A stretch of 64,000 bases of DNA from Oscheius tipulae (taxonomy: Eukaryota > Nematoda > Chromadorea > Rhabditida > Rhabditidae): assembly GCA_037178975.1 (NCBI GenBank), contig JASJZH010000004.1, positions 5,270,001-5,334,000 of the forward strand, written 5' to 3'. The position numbers and the translations under genes were made by a program. Shown one piece after another: positions 10,867-23,176 of the stretch (position 1 is its first letter; each line of letters begins with the position of its first letter). The notes under the pieces are model-generated. The model was not told the origin of the DNA. It worked only from the letters and a program-made list of their open reading frames with translations, and did not search any database.

Positions 10867-13593
10867 TCCTAAGCATTATTCTTGTTTGTAAATTCGTTTT
10901 CACAGTAAAATCATCCCTTGCAGACCAATCACTTAAAGGATGAGGATATCCAGTGCTCATGAATCAAATTTCGATCAGAGTTGGCTCATTTTAGCCTCCG
11001 ACGTCTAGCGCCTACGTTTGACTCGTCTGTTGACGAACCTGCAGTAGTATAATTCCAGGTTCTGAATACGATGTTTTTCTCCTATCAAAGACTGACTCAC
11101 TGTAACCACTGGTTCTTGTCATGCTTTTTTGAATCAGAATTGATTCTTGGACAATCGCATTATTAGGAAAGGGTTTCAGAGAGGGTGGTTGACAAATCTG
11201 TCACTGTCCGATGCTCAAAGATTAACAAATAACTGGACAACTCCCTACTACCGACAAAGTCCGGACAAATGAAACGATCTCGAAATCGTCACTTCTTGCT
11301 CATTACCGCAATTGAATCGTCCATCGACGAGAGACTGGCCTCTGAACCTCGGTCATGCAGAATTCTTTTCACCGAAATTTCAGAATCTCCCTTTCATGTG
11401 GCCTTTTAAACATGATGCAAGATGTCTTTCGGAATATCCGATTCGATCACACATTTATCGTGTGGGGGCCTCTGAGAAAACGGAGCACATCTCGTTCTGA
11501 TTAGTACAAATAGTATGTAATAAATGACTTGAAAAGAGATTCAGGATGGAAGGTCATCAGCGTCATTGTTATACGATATATTCCTTTATCTCTACAAGGA
11601 ACTTGCGTCACATCTAATATTGTGTCTGGGATATATAGCACTACTGCTCTTTGTCTCGATTCAGCTATACTGTCACTTTTCCTATTTGACTCTTTGATCT
11701 TCGTGTACTGTTCGTTCCGATTGTTACTTTTCTATTGTTTTGCAATTTTTCCTGAGTCAAACGAGGTTACATACAATGATGTGAGCAAATTCAATTCTCG
11801 CGGTGTCCAGTTCGCAGGGGTACGATACAAATGTTCTGTGAAGCCATCTAAACATTAATTTAATTTTAATCGCATCTGCCACTTTGAGAAAAAAATAGCC
11901 AAAAGTCTTCTTCTTTCTCTTCGAGCTAATTTTAGACTCGACTACCGACTTTGAGCTCACCCTCGTCCCATGCCAAAATAGCGTTTGTTCCACAGACTAC
12001 GGTAGATAATTGTTACCACCCAATTCAGACAAGTCTCTCCCCAATTAGCTCGTCAATCTCTCGTGTCAGATTTGGTCTCATCCCGTCACCCCCTCATTTC
12101 GTTGGATTACTGAAAGGTTTCGTATCCGTTTTAAGAGAAAACGTGACTTCCTCTTTCATCTTTTTGGCCAACATCACTTTTTCTGGCTGAATTGCCTGCG
12201 TAGATCTTTACAAAACTTTTCTTTGGCTGTCTGCAAAGGGAACTTGATTTTCAAAACGAACGCTCGGGCAAACAATTCTGATCTTTGATAAAGCTCTGGG
12301 AAATGTAAGAGGAACAACCAGAACCCTAACTACAAAAATTGAAGATGGTCAAGGGAAGAGCCGTTTCTGACCAAAATAGTTCCTATGAATGCTCGTAATG
12401 AAGAAGAGCGAGAACAGAAGCTCGTTTCAATCTTCAATCTTCCCTCGCTGTCCCCCTTAACGATGATGATATGCGCACTCTCTGAGTGCTCTTCCAGTTT
12501 CGCCACGACTAAAAATTTATTGCTCCGGTTACTTGGTCCGCTTTCTTCAGGCCTCTCTCACTCTCTCTCCCAGACTCCTTTCTTCCTTTTTATGCGGCGC
12601 TCGTTCAAAAGTTGCTTGTTTTTCGGAAATGATGTCGACATGGTTCATTCCGGTTCACTACAGACCATAAGTACAATTTGGGAGGGGGGCTTGTGTACTT
12701 TGTTTCGTCTCTGACCTGCGTTACTCTAAAAAGAGGCGGAGAGAGAGGTCGTGGACATGGATTTCGTTCTATGGAATGGAACCTGCTCCGCCCCTTTGTC
12801 ATCACCAATTTTCTGCTCCAAATGAACTGAGATATCTTCCGACTAGTTACCTGAAACCCTTGCAGCAACATCTCTCACCATTTTGTTTGACTCAGTGTCA
12901 TGGTCTTGGTCCCAGCCTCCTCTATTCTACCCGTTAGCAATTACTGTTGCAACTGTCAAACTGTTCCTACCGGTGAAACTAAAGGTACCGTAAATTGGAG
13001 GGATGTCCGAACCAGACTCGCTGATTAATTGAGAATACGACATTTACCTGTTCTTATGAGCCTTACTACAACTGCACGTTCTCTGTCTTTACAATTAGTC
13101 ATCCTAACCTTTCCTGCACAATTCTGAAGAGAAGCTTATTGTTACAGTAGTTGAAACACTGGACCCTCAGCTTATTATATCCCGATTTCAAGTATTACTT
13201 CAAACATCGGTAACGAGTTCATCACCATGTTATGACGTCCGTTCTTTGTTAGAACGATGAGCAGTCGGTTAACCTACAAAATTATGCAATTACTCATGTG
13301 ATCTTTGGCAATTCTGACAATTTCTCATAGTTCTCAATGTGTGACAGAGTCGCCCCCTTTACTCACAAACATCCTGGTCTGTTTAGAGTCGAAGGTCTAA
13401 AAGTTTAATTACGTCACAGAGGTTGGGAACGCCTCCAACATGGCCGTCTTATAAGACATTCTCTGATTCTGATAGTCCTCTTCCCGTCATTTCCTTCCAG
13501 CCATTAGCCCTCCCCGGATATCATCCTACCGTCTTACCTATCAAAAGGCGTGGCCAAACATTCTCCTTCTTCAGGTCCCCCGCCTGCCAACAG
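10867..13593. other. Long non-coding stretch upstream of flp-17
   Basis: No exon set with matching splice sites was found on either strand. The distal part is ordinary AT-rich intergenic DNA. The last 1.6 kb probably holds flp-17 control elements, including TTACGTCA at 13409-13416 and a TATA-like CTTATAAG near 13447. Confidence 0.55.
13409..13416. promoter_or_regulatory. CRE-like site (TTACGTCA)
   Basis: This is one mismatch from the CREB palindrome TGACGTCA and lies about 180 bp upstream of the flp-17 ATG. A TATA-like CTTATAAG follows about 35 bp further on. The role is inferred. Confidence 0.3.
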
Positions 13594-14087
13594 ATGTTGT
13601 CTGCCATCTTCCTTGTCTTCTGTCTCTTCACTTACACACATGCTGGCACCAATGACGAGGTCTTGAGTGAGGAATTCTGTCGACAGTTCCCCTCGTTGCA
13701 TCTCTGTCGTCTTCATGACACTCTACAAGGCTCGCTCGTCGAATTGCAGTATCTTCTGCAGGACACTGAAGGAATGACAGGTTCGTCTTCATGTCTTGTT
13801 TACATCTTAGATGCTTAGGTGCTGTCGCCCCTGGAACAGTTCAAAAGAGGAAGTCTGCCTTTGTTCGTTTTGGCAAACGATCAACAGAGACTTCAGAAGA
13901 AAACAGCGATTCGATGGTGAGTAGACAAAGTCCAATTATGAGCCATTCAAAAAGTCATAACTCTCAACGAGCCCTCAAATTTCAGAGCATGGAGAAGCGT
14001 AAGTCAGCCTTCGTTCGTTTCGGTCGTTCCATTGGAGAGAACCCGGACAAGAGGAAGAGTCAGTACATCCGATTCGGTCGCAAGTGA
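13594..14087 (+). CDS. flp-17: FMRFamide-like neuropeptide precursor FLP-17
   Basis: Three exons (13594-13780, 13819-13916, 13986-14087) encode 128 residues. A signal peptide (MLSAIFLVFCLFTYTHA) leads a spacer with two Cys. Three peptide units follow, each bounded by basic pairs and ending in the amidation Gly: KR-KSAFVRFG-KR, KR-KSAFVRFG-R, and KR-KSQYIRFG-RK. Processing would give two copies of KSAFVRFamide and one of KSQYIRFamide, the same peptide set as C. elegans flp-17, a BAG-neuron peptide that acts on EGL-6. The second unit has a single Arg rather than a dibasic C-terminal site. A poly(A) signal AATAAA lies at 14143-14148. Confidence 0.95.
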
Positions 14088-14301
14088 TTTGACCCCTGTG
14101 ATCTCACTCATATATCATGAACGAACATGTTGGATCGGCCTTAATAAAGTGGCAGCAGTTACTGTATTACCCACCAAATAGAATGAATATCGAAAACCAA
14201 AAGTGGTCGAGCCAAGAACCGGAAATGCGATCAGGATGTAAAGCACAGACAATTACTAAGACACTCGTTATGAGACCCGAAGCTGATTGAAGGGGAGAAG
14301 T

Positions 14302-15843
14302 CTAGATCGACGGGGCAGCTGGAGCCAAGACTACAAGATCACGATTAGTTTCGGTTCTTTTGTGATGATGGCTAAGAGCGATATCCAGGACGATCGAGAG
14401 AGTGCTTCCGACACCGAGGAGACTGAAATATGGATGATTTGAGACAACTCCCTTCACGTACCTGATAGCTGTTAGCATGAGTTTATGTTCCTGTCCCGAG
14501 AAGAAAAAGATAGTTAAAGAGGAAAAAGTAGACATGGGGATACGGATGACGGCCAGCAGGATCTGTCTTTGAAGAGAGGGCAGCACGGCTGCTTGGAGAG
14601 CATCCATACTCACATGGTACACTCCGACGGCGAAGTCGAATCCCAGGAATCCGAGGAAGATGCGATCGAAGCGAGTACTTGGCCAACCGGTGGAAAGATG
14701 GGGAAAGTCGTTGAAGACGAAAATGAGAGAGACGAAGGCCAAAATAACAGATAGAAGGAGAAGTCGGGAGTTGGAAATATGACGAGCAATACTGCTTGAG
14801 AAGAAGACCACTCCTAGCAGGTAGGAACAGACGAGGGCGCCGTATATCACACCGAGACTGAAAAGGGAACATTCATTTGTATTTCTGTTATATCTACATA
14901 CCTCAATTCGTGATGTTCAATGATATTCGACCTAATGAACACAGGAGCCCAGATGAAGATGAAGATTTGAACTGTGGCCTCGACACAAACAGTCACAAGA
15001 CAGAGGACGAGTGAGAGCGGAGAACTTTTCAGAATCTGAAAAGAAATATCATTGTTAATCGAGTACAAGTTACCGAGAAGGCTTTTCCGACGAGAGTAGT
15101 CATGGGAAGAGCTGCATCAACGGGCTTGTTCTCGACCCATTGTGATCCAATGAAAAATCCTCCAACAACCATTCCAACTATCGAAAGAGAGTATGGAACG
15201 ACTACTTGACGAGAGATAACGACGACCATTTGGGATACAAGTCCAGCTACCAATGCCAGAAATCCGGCTCCGAGACTGACAACAGCGAAAGTCGAGCTAA
15301 TCCATTCGGGAGGGAAGTCAAAAGTGAGCACATGTTCGTGATTGTACCAATGTTGGAAGGGAGCATTGACAAGAGCGGCGAACAGACCATCGCCTACTCT
15401 GCCAATTACAAGGAGAGGGAATGATTGGAAGAACTTAAGAACACAGGACACGGATCCTATGAACAGAGCTAAGAGACAGAGAGCCCGACGTCCATATCTC
15501 GCGGAGAGATGGACACAGTAGAAACTGAAGAGTAGATTGGACGCGAGACCAGTCACCCAAAGTACCGCTACTTGAGAGGCTTCGTAGTGATAGCTGTGGA
15601 AGAGGGCATACAGGTACGGTGCCTTGAATGTATTGAATGAGTAGACAAAACTTTGAATACCTGGAAGCTTTCAGCAAAGAGGACGACCAAGTAGGGGAAG
15701 ATAAATCGTCTCTGGAGGTCGCGAAACAAGGAATTCTGTTGTGCTGGGTCACGCCGAAAGTCGGATCGACGAGAGTAGACGATGATACCAGCAAGAAATG
15801 CACCGCATAAACATGCCAGAGAGGCCAGGTAGTTTACCTGCAT
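14302..15843 (-). CDS. Major-facilitator transporter, MFSD5 (molybdate-anion transporter) family
   Basis: The protein starts MQVNYLASLACLCGAF at 15843 and ends at 14302. Family signatures in order are FPYLVVLFAESFQ-APYLYALFHSYHY, then VAVLWVTGLASNLLF, SARYGRRALC, LLVIGRVGDG, HWYNHEHVLTFDFPPEWI and FIFIWAPVF; they line up one by one with human MFSD5 (AAD-LQAPYLYKLY, YGLAST, WYIHEHVERHDFPAEWI). About twelve hydrophobic segments are visible. MFSD5 relatives carry molybdate into cells, though the human protein is also reported in the ER and plasma membrane. There are about four exons; exon 1 ends at 15661 and exon 2 starts at 15622. Expected length is about 460 residues, similar to the family. 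Confidence 0.88.
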
Positions 15844-16736
15844 AACATCGGCTGAAAGTTTTCTTTTCGCTTGGAAGAGCTTTTAAAAGGAGGTAATTAG
15901 TAAATTTCAAAACAACTTTACATATTTTCTGTAACTTACTAAACAAATTAAACAGTAACGTGCTGTTCCAGTCGAGCTACAGGAGCAATGTTCTCCCAGA
16001 GTAGCTAGCTCCGAAACTGGCTCGGATTGGCTTGACTTGCCAACAATTTGTATGCACACAAAGTAATCTCTACTATCTCAGCCGCCTGTGGTCAATTCTA
16101 AGCAAAGGCCAAAGGGCTGCGACAGCTTCCAACAGATAGACACACACATACATAAAGACTTTTAGGCATCCTCTGCTACTTAAGGGCAAAGGTGTCTGTC
16201 TGTCCGTCCGTGACTACGAACCAAAAGCTGGCAATTCATAGCGTGTCAAAAATTAATTTGACAAGCCAGCTTTGGGGGGAACTTGCGAACTTAGGCTATG
16301 CGAGAAGCGGCGTAGTCGCCGGTTGTAAAGGTAAATCAAGACTAAGGGACGGCTGGCTTACAATTAGATTGTATTGTCTTTTTCTATGACTATTGGGAAG
16401 ACTCCAAACTATTGTTTAGAACAGAGAACAACGAGATATCAGCTGCGGTTTCGGAACCAGCCCTGAACTAAAGCAAACCGTGTAATGCAGAGGGTTTCGA
16501 AACAGAGCTGTTCAGAAGGAGAATGTTAAAAATTCTAATTGTAAGTCTTAACCCAAAGAAAGATAATAACAGGAGAATCAAAGTTCGAGAAAAGATACCA
16601 AGTTTGACCAGCTGTTCTCGTTTCTGTACGTAATTCCTGGCAACAACCCTAGGCTCGTCCTCAGCGTATCTACCGTAATCGGAAAATACAAGTATTATTT
16701 ATTGTACAGGGTTTTCATCTTATATGTACAGGGTTT
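15844..16736. other. Intergenic stretch with a dispersed repeat copy
   Basis: No coding exon is apparent between the MFSD5-like gene start and the ketosamine-kinase stop. It contains one copy of a repeat shared with 17582-17656 and a CTGTCTGTCCGTCCGT microsatellite-like run near 16196. Confidence 0.55.
16285..16358 (+). repeat. Dispersed repeat, copy A
   Basis: About 75 nt closely resembling 17582-17656; both contain AACTTAGGCTATG and TCAAGACTAAGGGACG. Copy A is flanked by an 8-bp inverted repeat (AAGCCAGC near 16263, GCTGGCTT near 16352), as in a small hairpin-type element. Confidence 0.6.
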
Positions 16737-18189
16737 TCAACTTGTCAAGACGTCTTCCTTACAATTTTGCGAATTAGAGACAGACTGGAAGACTTGTAGC
16801 CCCCTCCGAAATGGTTCCTGAACAGTTACTTCCATTTTTGAATATTTAAAATCAAACCAATGGTTGAGGTGATGGTACAGCTCATACAGAAGAACTCGTC
16901 TTTCTCTTCCTTCTCGTTTTGGAATCGTTTTGTGGTATTCTGTCCAGAAGGAAGGACTCAAGCCGCCGAACATGTTAATGATTCCTTGTTCATACTCACT
17001 GTCCGCATAGAAGGAAGCAGGGTCGAAAACCACTGAAAGAGAAGGCAACATTCGAATCAATCTGCATTTCCGGAGAATTACGTGGGCTCGAAAACATACC
17101 TGGTCCCTTTTTCGAGAATCCCCAATTTCCGCTCCACAAATCGCCATGGACGAGAGCTGGGGACACATTGGATGAGTCAGCGAGAAGTTTAGAGGCTGCC
17201 TCTTGTAAGTGAGGCCACAGTTCTATTATGTCTCGGTCTCCTTTCTCAATTTGAGGGTTACTTAGATTCCAAACGGGGCTGCTACCTCAACCAAACGCTC
17301 CACTTGACATTGAAGACGATTCCGAATGAAAAACTCCTGAACTGTCCTTTAGACTTCTGGGAAAGAGCTTACATCCCAGCGCTCGGACCAGTCGTTTGGT
17401 TGAGGAAGAAAGCCACAACAAGTCTCAATTGGAAAACCAAATTGGGTCGTCGATAGTCTCTCCAATCCCTTGTCCTCGCAGCCAAGAAATCCTGATGCTT
17501 TTTCTTTATCAACGAGACGAAGAGAGTTACACAGGTGCATGCTGAAAGGTCGCAAATAAGAATAGTTTGTGATCATACATCTGGGAACTTAGGCTATGGG
17601 AGAAACAGCGAAGCCGCCAGTTGCGAATGCTAAGTCAAGACTAAGGGACGACTGGTATAGTTTATTTTGTAGCTGGTTTCTTACAATAGCCGAAGACATT
17701 GTGAATACTTTTGTTCCAATTCAAAATAGACACTTTACTGTTTTACTACAGGAACGCATATATTTTTTCGCGTTTCAAGTTGCGTTTGAAGAGTTTCTTC
17801 AAATTGTTCCCAATAGACTCACTTTGCCAAAGAGTGTGCCAAAACCTTTTCGTTTCTGTCCCCATTCATCTCCACAAAAGTCATAGCCAATGCCCAACTG
17901 CCATCATCTAGCTGAAAGACACCAAGTGGTTTTGGACAGATGATCGCGTCTGTTGATCGGATTGCTCTCAAGGAGGCCTCTTCCCCACGGAACATTGTCT
18001 CTGCCTGAGAAAGTTTGGTACTGTGACTGGTTCTGTTACCCCGTGCTTCTTGTTACTTTTCACAAAGATCGGACCATTTTCCGTTTCGAAGTTCTTTCCC
18101 GCACTGATGCAGCCTGAAGCTCCTCTTCCAAATGGGGTAACGGTCTTCAGACCGAGGTTATACGATACGGCGTGGGCAAATTGAGTCAT
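16737..18189 (-). CDS. Ketosamine-3-kinase / fructosamine-3-kinase
   Basis: The gene starts MTQFAHAVSYNLGLKTV at 18189. The N-terminal lobe shows the glycine-rich turn GASGCISAGKNFET and the Lys strand GPIFVKSN. The exon around 17880-18000 reads MFRGEEASLRAIRST. The catalytic loop HGDLWSGNWG is at about 17125-17155, and the DFG-equivalent FDPASFYADSEYE is near 17000. These match FN3K/FN3KRP, which phosphorylate sugar-amine adducts on proteins so that they fall off (deglycation). Length of about 310 residues agrees with the family. One intron (about 17575-17825) contains copy B of a dispersed repeat. snx-13 ends 203 bp upstream on the same strand, suggesting an operon. Stop at 16739-16737. Confidence 0.92.
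17582..17656 (+). repeat. Dispersed repeat, copy B
   Basis: A second copy of the 16285-16358 repeat, in the same orientation, inside an intron of the ketosamine-3-kinase gene. It lacks the flanking inverted repeat of copy A. Confidence 0.6.
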
Positions 18190-18392
18190 GTTGCTACGAA
18201 AATAAATACTCGACTGCAATCAGAAGAAGTATCTGACGAGCGAACATTTACAGGTTGAATCCCATGGAATCAATACTTTATTATACTTTCTTTTCACAAC
18301 CTTTTGTCGGAATGCATTGGAGCACCAATTGACTAGAACAAAAACCGTAACCAGTGACAAATATACAGATACTTTCAGGCGAGAGTGTTTTT

Positions 18393-21300
18393 TCAAGGAC
18401 GGCGGGATCGAGGACTTTTGGAGTGCAGTTGAGCGAAGATCTTCTCGAATCTGTTTTCTGGAAAGACTGTGACCAGTAGTCTCTCTAAAAAGACATAGAG
18501 CAGACGACGATTGAGTTGTTTGTTCTCAAGAGCCGAAGAAATTGTGTTGATGCCCTGAAATGGAACTGCAAATAGAAAAAAGGAAGGTGTTACCTGGTAT
18601 GTTGTGTCTGTACCGAGGATGAGACGCAGTTGATCCGGAAGAGCTGACAACATGAGGGTCTTTGCCAGAACCTGTGTCCTATGACGGAAGTCGGAAGACC
18701 GGATCGGAGCTTCTCCAGCCAGCTGACCATCCGGCCAAAGAGATTCTCTGATGGCTCTCATGGAAACATTGAATGAATCAGATACCTCATAGCTGCTAGA
18801 TACATGGCCACTTGTTGCTCGCTAGTCAGCCAATTGACGAGATCCACAATCCTCTTGTTGAGCGTGGATCCGAAGGGTGTGACCAACTGTCGAAGCATTA
18901 TCATCTGCAAGTTTACATTACCTAAGGACAAGAGAACACCTACCAGTTGTCTTCTGAACCAAACGTTCCTGGCTCGAACTCCGAAAACCTCGTCCACAAG
19001 GAGAACCATGACTCGAAGAGGAATACTGTCCGAAGTATTGGCCTCCTGCTCAGAAATGCTCGCTGCCACTCTGTCTGTCTCAATTATTGGAGCTCGAGGA
19101 ACTCCATTCAGCGGTGTCTGAAGGTTTTTTTTTTATAAAATGTTATGAAATTATGTCCTCACTATGATACTTTTCGTTGCATTGTTGATTCCCGCTCCAA
19201 TCTTGACCACCCCTCCAATCATCTGATCCGGCACCGCCATCACAGTATTTCCAACTGCTTTCACGCCCAGCTTGATCGGATCGAACATGGCCGATATCAT
19301 CTGCAAGCTATTTTTGAACGAGAACTTTTTTCGGAACACCTTTTTGCCAATGGGATCTTTGGTTCCAGTGTACTCTTTTTGACTCAAGAAATCGAACAGA
19401 ATTCTCTCCAGATCCGGATTGTTCTTGATCAACGATGGCTGAAGAATGCACTCCATGAACTGGTTCAGAGCCTTGGTTCTTTTCTCCAGGAAGTGGGAGT
19501 CAAGGTTGTTGAAAGTCTTCTTGCCAGGGAAAGACAGTTTTGCCAGTGAAGGATACTTTAACAATTAAGTAGACACTTCCGAACTATTAAAACCTTCACA
19601 ATGATGAGCTCATGAAGAGTATGGAAGTCACTGTATCTCCTTAGAACATTCCAGCTGCTGACCTTCTGGCCATTGGTGTGTCGTGCCACTCGTACGTTGT
19701 ACAGAGCAAATGATTGTTTGCCCTGAGTTGTTGGTGAGCGCATAAAAGTATCTAACCTGACAGCCGATTCCAAGTGTCTCGACGACTGCAGACAAGACAG
19801 GATCCCCGTTCGAGATGTCTTCCTTCGGAATCTCTGGTTTAGCTATTCCTTCAGACACCGCTGACAGACTGGACATGTCCGAGTTCGGTGTCTCGGATCT
19901 CTCCTCTTCTCCACCAATGATACCTAGTTCTTCCAACATCTTTACATAAATCGGCGACTTTTTGAACTCAGGATAGAAGTGGTCGTCGTTGCGAAGCACC
20001 TCCACTATCTGTTCGAACATGTTAGAATAGGGAGTCAATCGAACTGATACCTTCTCCTGAATGTCTTCGAACCAGAGATCGGATGGTGCATCATTGCGAA
20101 TTCTGGCTACAAAACGATTAACTATAGAGTCCTCAAGGGGCACTCGAGTTATAGCCTGAAACATCTGACTTATTTCTTTTTGGAATAACTGGCGACCTCT
20201 TGAGAAAGATACTGCTGGTACATGAACTGTGCAGCCTCCTTGATAGTCTCGTAGACTTCTTCATTGCCTGTCTCTCCCGCGGCCAGGGATCTCAATTGGT
20301 GTTCTACTGAGACTTTGAATCCTTCAATAGCCAAATAACAGTCGATGTAGTTCTGTCCTCCGACGGTTTGCAGAAAGTCCATAAAGTAGGATACGGCAAT
20401 ATTGTTGGTTAGAACGACGTGGATTGGCAGCTGGACAAGTTGTTCCTCGGCCGAATCAAGGCCGTACAACTCAAAATTATAAAATGTTCTCACTTACAGA
20501 AGAAAACTCACAGCATCAACAACTCCATCGGGTGTGGTGTTGGCTATAACTGCCATCTTTTTCTTGATGATGCCTTCCACGAAATCGAGACTTCCCAATT
20601 GCTGTTTGACAAAAATTCCCTGCTCGCCGCCCGAGTCTTTTCCTCTCAAAACCATTTTCTCATCCAGTAAAGACTTGAAGATTGCTTCCAGTTCTTCGAT
20701 ACTTTTGCTGTTTTCCAGGCATTGGACAAAGTCTTCAGGTCTTGGATGGACTTCGCTTAGCTGTAAAGTTTTAAACTGTGGAATAAGAAAGAAGGAACTG
20801 ACCAGCCAGACAATGAGCTGGTTCATTTCGTGTGGATCGGAGTAAAAGTCGAGCAAAGGAACGATCAGTTTTCTCACTGAAGAACTCTTTTAAAGGAAAA
20901 AGAACAATCAAACCTATGACTTCGCGAAGAAGGAATCGAAGAGGTCGACACCGAAAGTCTTCGGGCGGCATGATCAGGTAGAGAACGATATCCATGAGGT
21001 CGTGGAGGTATGCATTTTCGTAGTGAGGCGTGGTTGACAGAAGATCTCTGCACAGATTCTTCTCCATCTCCAGCTCAAAGTCGAAGAAGAAGGTGAGAAG
21101 ATCATCCGGACGCACTTCTTTTCCATCTAAAGCGTTTTTATCTTTCTGTTATATAAACTACTCACCAAGTCGAGCTCTTTCAGCTTTCTCACTAGCCATT
21201 CGATACAGTCTGAGATGAGAAGCAAAGTCGTCGACAACATGACGCGTGACAAATGGAAGCCAGTCGACCTGTTTCATGCTTTGGGAGAGAGCTGCCACTG

Positions 21301-21919
21301 ATCGTCTAGTCGTTCTCTTTAAACTCTCCGGGAACAGCTCGTCTGTCGACAGTTTTTTGTACCAGGTGTCCACATAATCCCTCATCATATAGTTCAGTAT
21401 CTGAAAGGCCGAATGATACAACTCTTTTGGTGGTAATCGAGGAAAGACTCGGGCCCGAGTGTTATGGAAATTTGACTAGATCTTTTTTATCTTCGGACTA
21501 AAAAAATATTCGATAGTGTACCTGTTCTAGCTCGGTATCCAGTGCCACAGACCCTGTCATCGAGTGAATCTGTTCATAGCTTGATTTTCCAACAAGTCTC
21601 TCCTTATTGGCTAAGAGGAAAGAAAGACCCGATCTAAGACGATGATCTAAAAGTACAGTTTGCCTTCTTTAACAGTCTAACACACGTCTGTCGAGAGAGC
21701 TGAAGTCTGAGCGGAGATGTTTGGCAGCCTGTTGGCCATTATTGTACAGTACATACAGAAATCTGAATATCAATCGGTTTCGTCAACGAGAGTCTAGACT
21801 CACCCTACTATCACAGCTAGCAGAGAGAATATTATTACAAAGAATCCGGTGAGACCGAACGTGACTACAAACAGGAAAATTCCCAAGACTGGGTAGAGTT
21901 TAGTATACGGGTTATCCAT
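18393..21919 (-). CDS. snx-13: Sorting nexin 13 (RGS-PX protein)
   Basis: The protein starts MDNPYTKLYPVLGIF at 21919 with a hydrophobic N-terminal hairpin. It continues with a PXA domain (about 21420-20770), an RGS domain (IHVVLTNNIAVSYFMDFLQ, DCYLAIEGFKVSVE, MYQQYLS; about 20420-20060), a PX domain (KQSFALYNVRVARH, SSWNVLRRYSDFHTLHE, KRTKALNQFMECIL; about 19770-19400) and a C-terminal nexin domain (VWFRRQLVGVLLSLG onward). The order TM-PXA-RGS-PX-nexin C defines the SNX13/14/25 group, and the PX spacing and tail favour SNX13. These are ER-anchored proteins at ER-endosome or lipid-droplet contacts. About eighteen short exons; stop at 18395-18393; roughly 900-950 residues. Likely first gene of an operon with the ketosamine kinase. 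Confidence 0.88.
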
Positions 21920-23176
21920 CTTCTACTCTTCCCCAATCACAAGACCATTGGTTTTCTGAAAATCGTATGATGAAGACTATTAATTAACTATCTGTGAGAG
22001 CTCTACACAAAACAGCGCGCCATGTACGTGACTACGTACCGAAATTCAAACAATTCGTATTCCTGAGTTTTCACGGTGTGCTACGGTCATTGAAATGCGT
22101 TCCCACTTTTTTTTGCGCCAAATAGACTTGGTTCAAGTTTGAGAAAAACGGGAGTTCAAAATTTGAAATTAAAAAAAAGAAATTATTTGTGACTATTTCG
22201 TTGTTGAACAATATCGTCTTTTCTGTCACTTCTCATCAGACGAAGAAGCTACCAGCTGGATACAGGAGGGTAATGACAAGTAAAACGGCCGATTTGAGCT
22301 TTTTTTCAGAAGATACGAACTTTCGGCAATTAGTAGTTTTTCATCAAGACATTTAGCGAATATTTCAATTTGTTGCTCCAGATTTGAGCAGTTATTTCCA
22401 CAAATTTTTTTCTTTTTCGTGATAGAATTATTTTTATATCTTTTTTTCAGACAGCAATATTACAACAAAATTGATGAGGAAAAACAAGCTTTGACGGATA
22501 AAACGCAAACAGTGATTCGAGTAATACGGCATTTGAATCGCGCGGCACTGTTGCATACGGTGCTAGTTAAAATGAGCGCCATTTGAACAGGTGAGAATGG
22601 TTGTAACACGCCGTGGTTTTAGCATTTTGGCTTGTTTTCCCCGTATTACATTGCATTTCTTTGTTTTACCTGTTGTAAAACTATCATAATTTGCAAAGAG
22701 ACGCAACTTATATTCCTCGACTAAAAGTGCACATCGAAATGTATAATCCATTTTGTTTTGTCAAAAAGAGGTAAGCAGCCTTCTGAAAGGGCAAAGAAAT
22801 CCGTTGCCAATCAGCTGGTAAACAGATGACCCCGAAAATATCTAGGAATCTGACCCACAGTCAATTTTGCCGCTTCGCCATGCTCCAATTCTACACCTGC
22901 GTCGCGTTCGGTCCTATTCGAAATTTAGTTGAATCGCTTCTTTTTCCTCACTTTTTGGTGCTAGTGGCTTTTTCTCAATTCTTTTCGTTGCACAGTAACT
23001 GACAACAACAACTAGAGGAACGAAAAAAAAACCTCAAAACTGACTGCATAAAAAGATGACCCGCATCAGTTTGTTTCTCCTTGAATGTGCATTTTATTTG
23101 GATTTCTTGCATTTTTCCTTCTAACCAGCAGTTAAATTTTTTCTTTCAAAGCCTCTTTTCATTTCGTATCTTTCAG
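21920..23176. other. Intergenic region between snx-13 and snr-1 (divergent)
   Basis: No coding exon was found. Two TTTGAA/GCGC pairs lie at 22532-22545 and 22576-22587, just before a donor-like CAG/GTGAGA at 22590, so a non-coding first exon of snr-1 is possible. A TTTCAG acceptor touches the snr-1 ATG. Confidence 0.5.
22532..22587. promoter_or_regulatory. Paired CHR-like and GCGC-core sites
   Basis: TTTGAATCGCGCGG at 22532-22545 and GCGCCATTTGAA at 22576-22587 each combine a CHR-type TTTGAA with a GC core, the arrangement of nematode DREAM-bound promoters. Function is inferred. Confidence 0.3.

Noticed and set aside
11529..11858. 109-codon plus-strand open frame with hydrophobic runs
   Set aside because: No splice partners, no signal-peptide logic, composition like surrounding AT-rich DNA.
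13594..14087. Assigning the neuropeptide gene to flp-6 or flp-8
   Set aside because: Those encode KSAYMRF and KNEFIRF type peptides; here the mature peptides are KSAFVRF and KSQYIRF, the flp-17 set.
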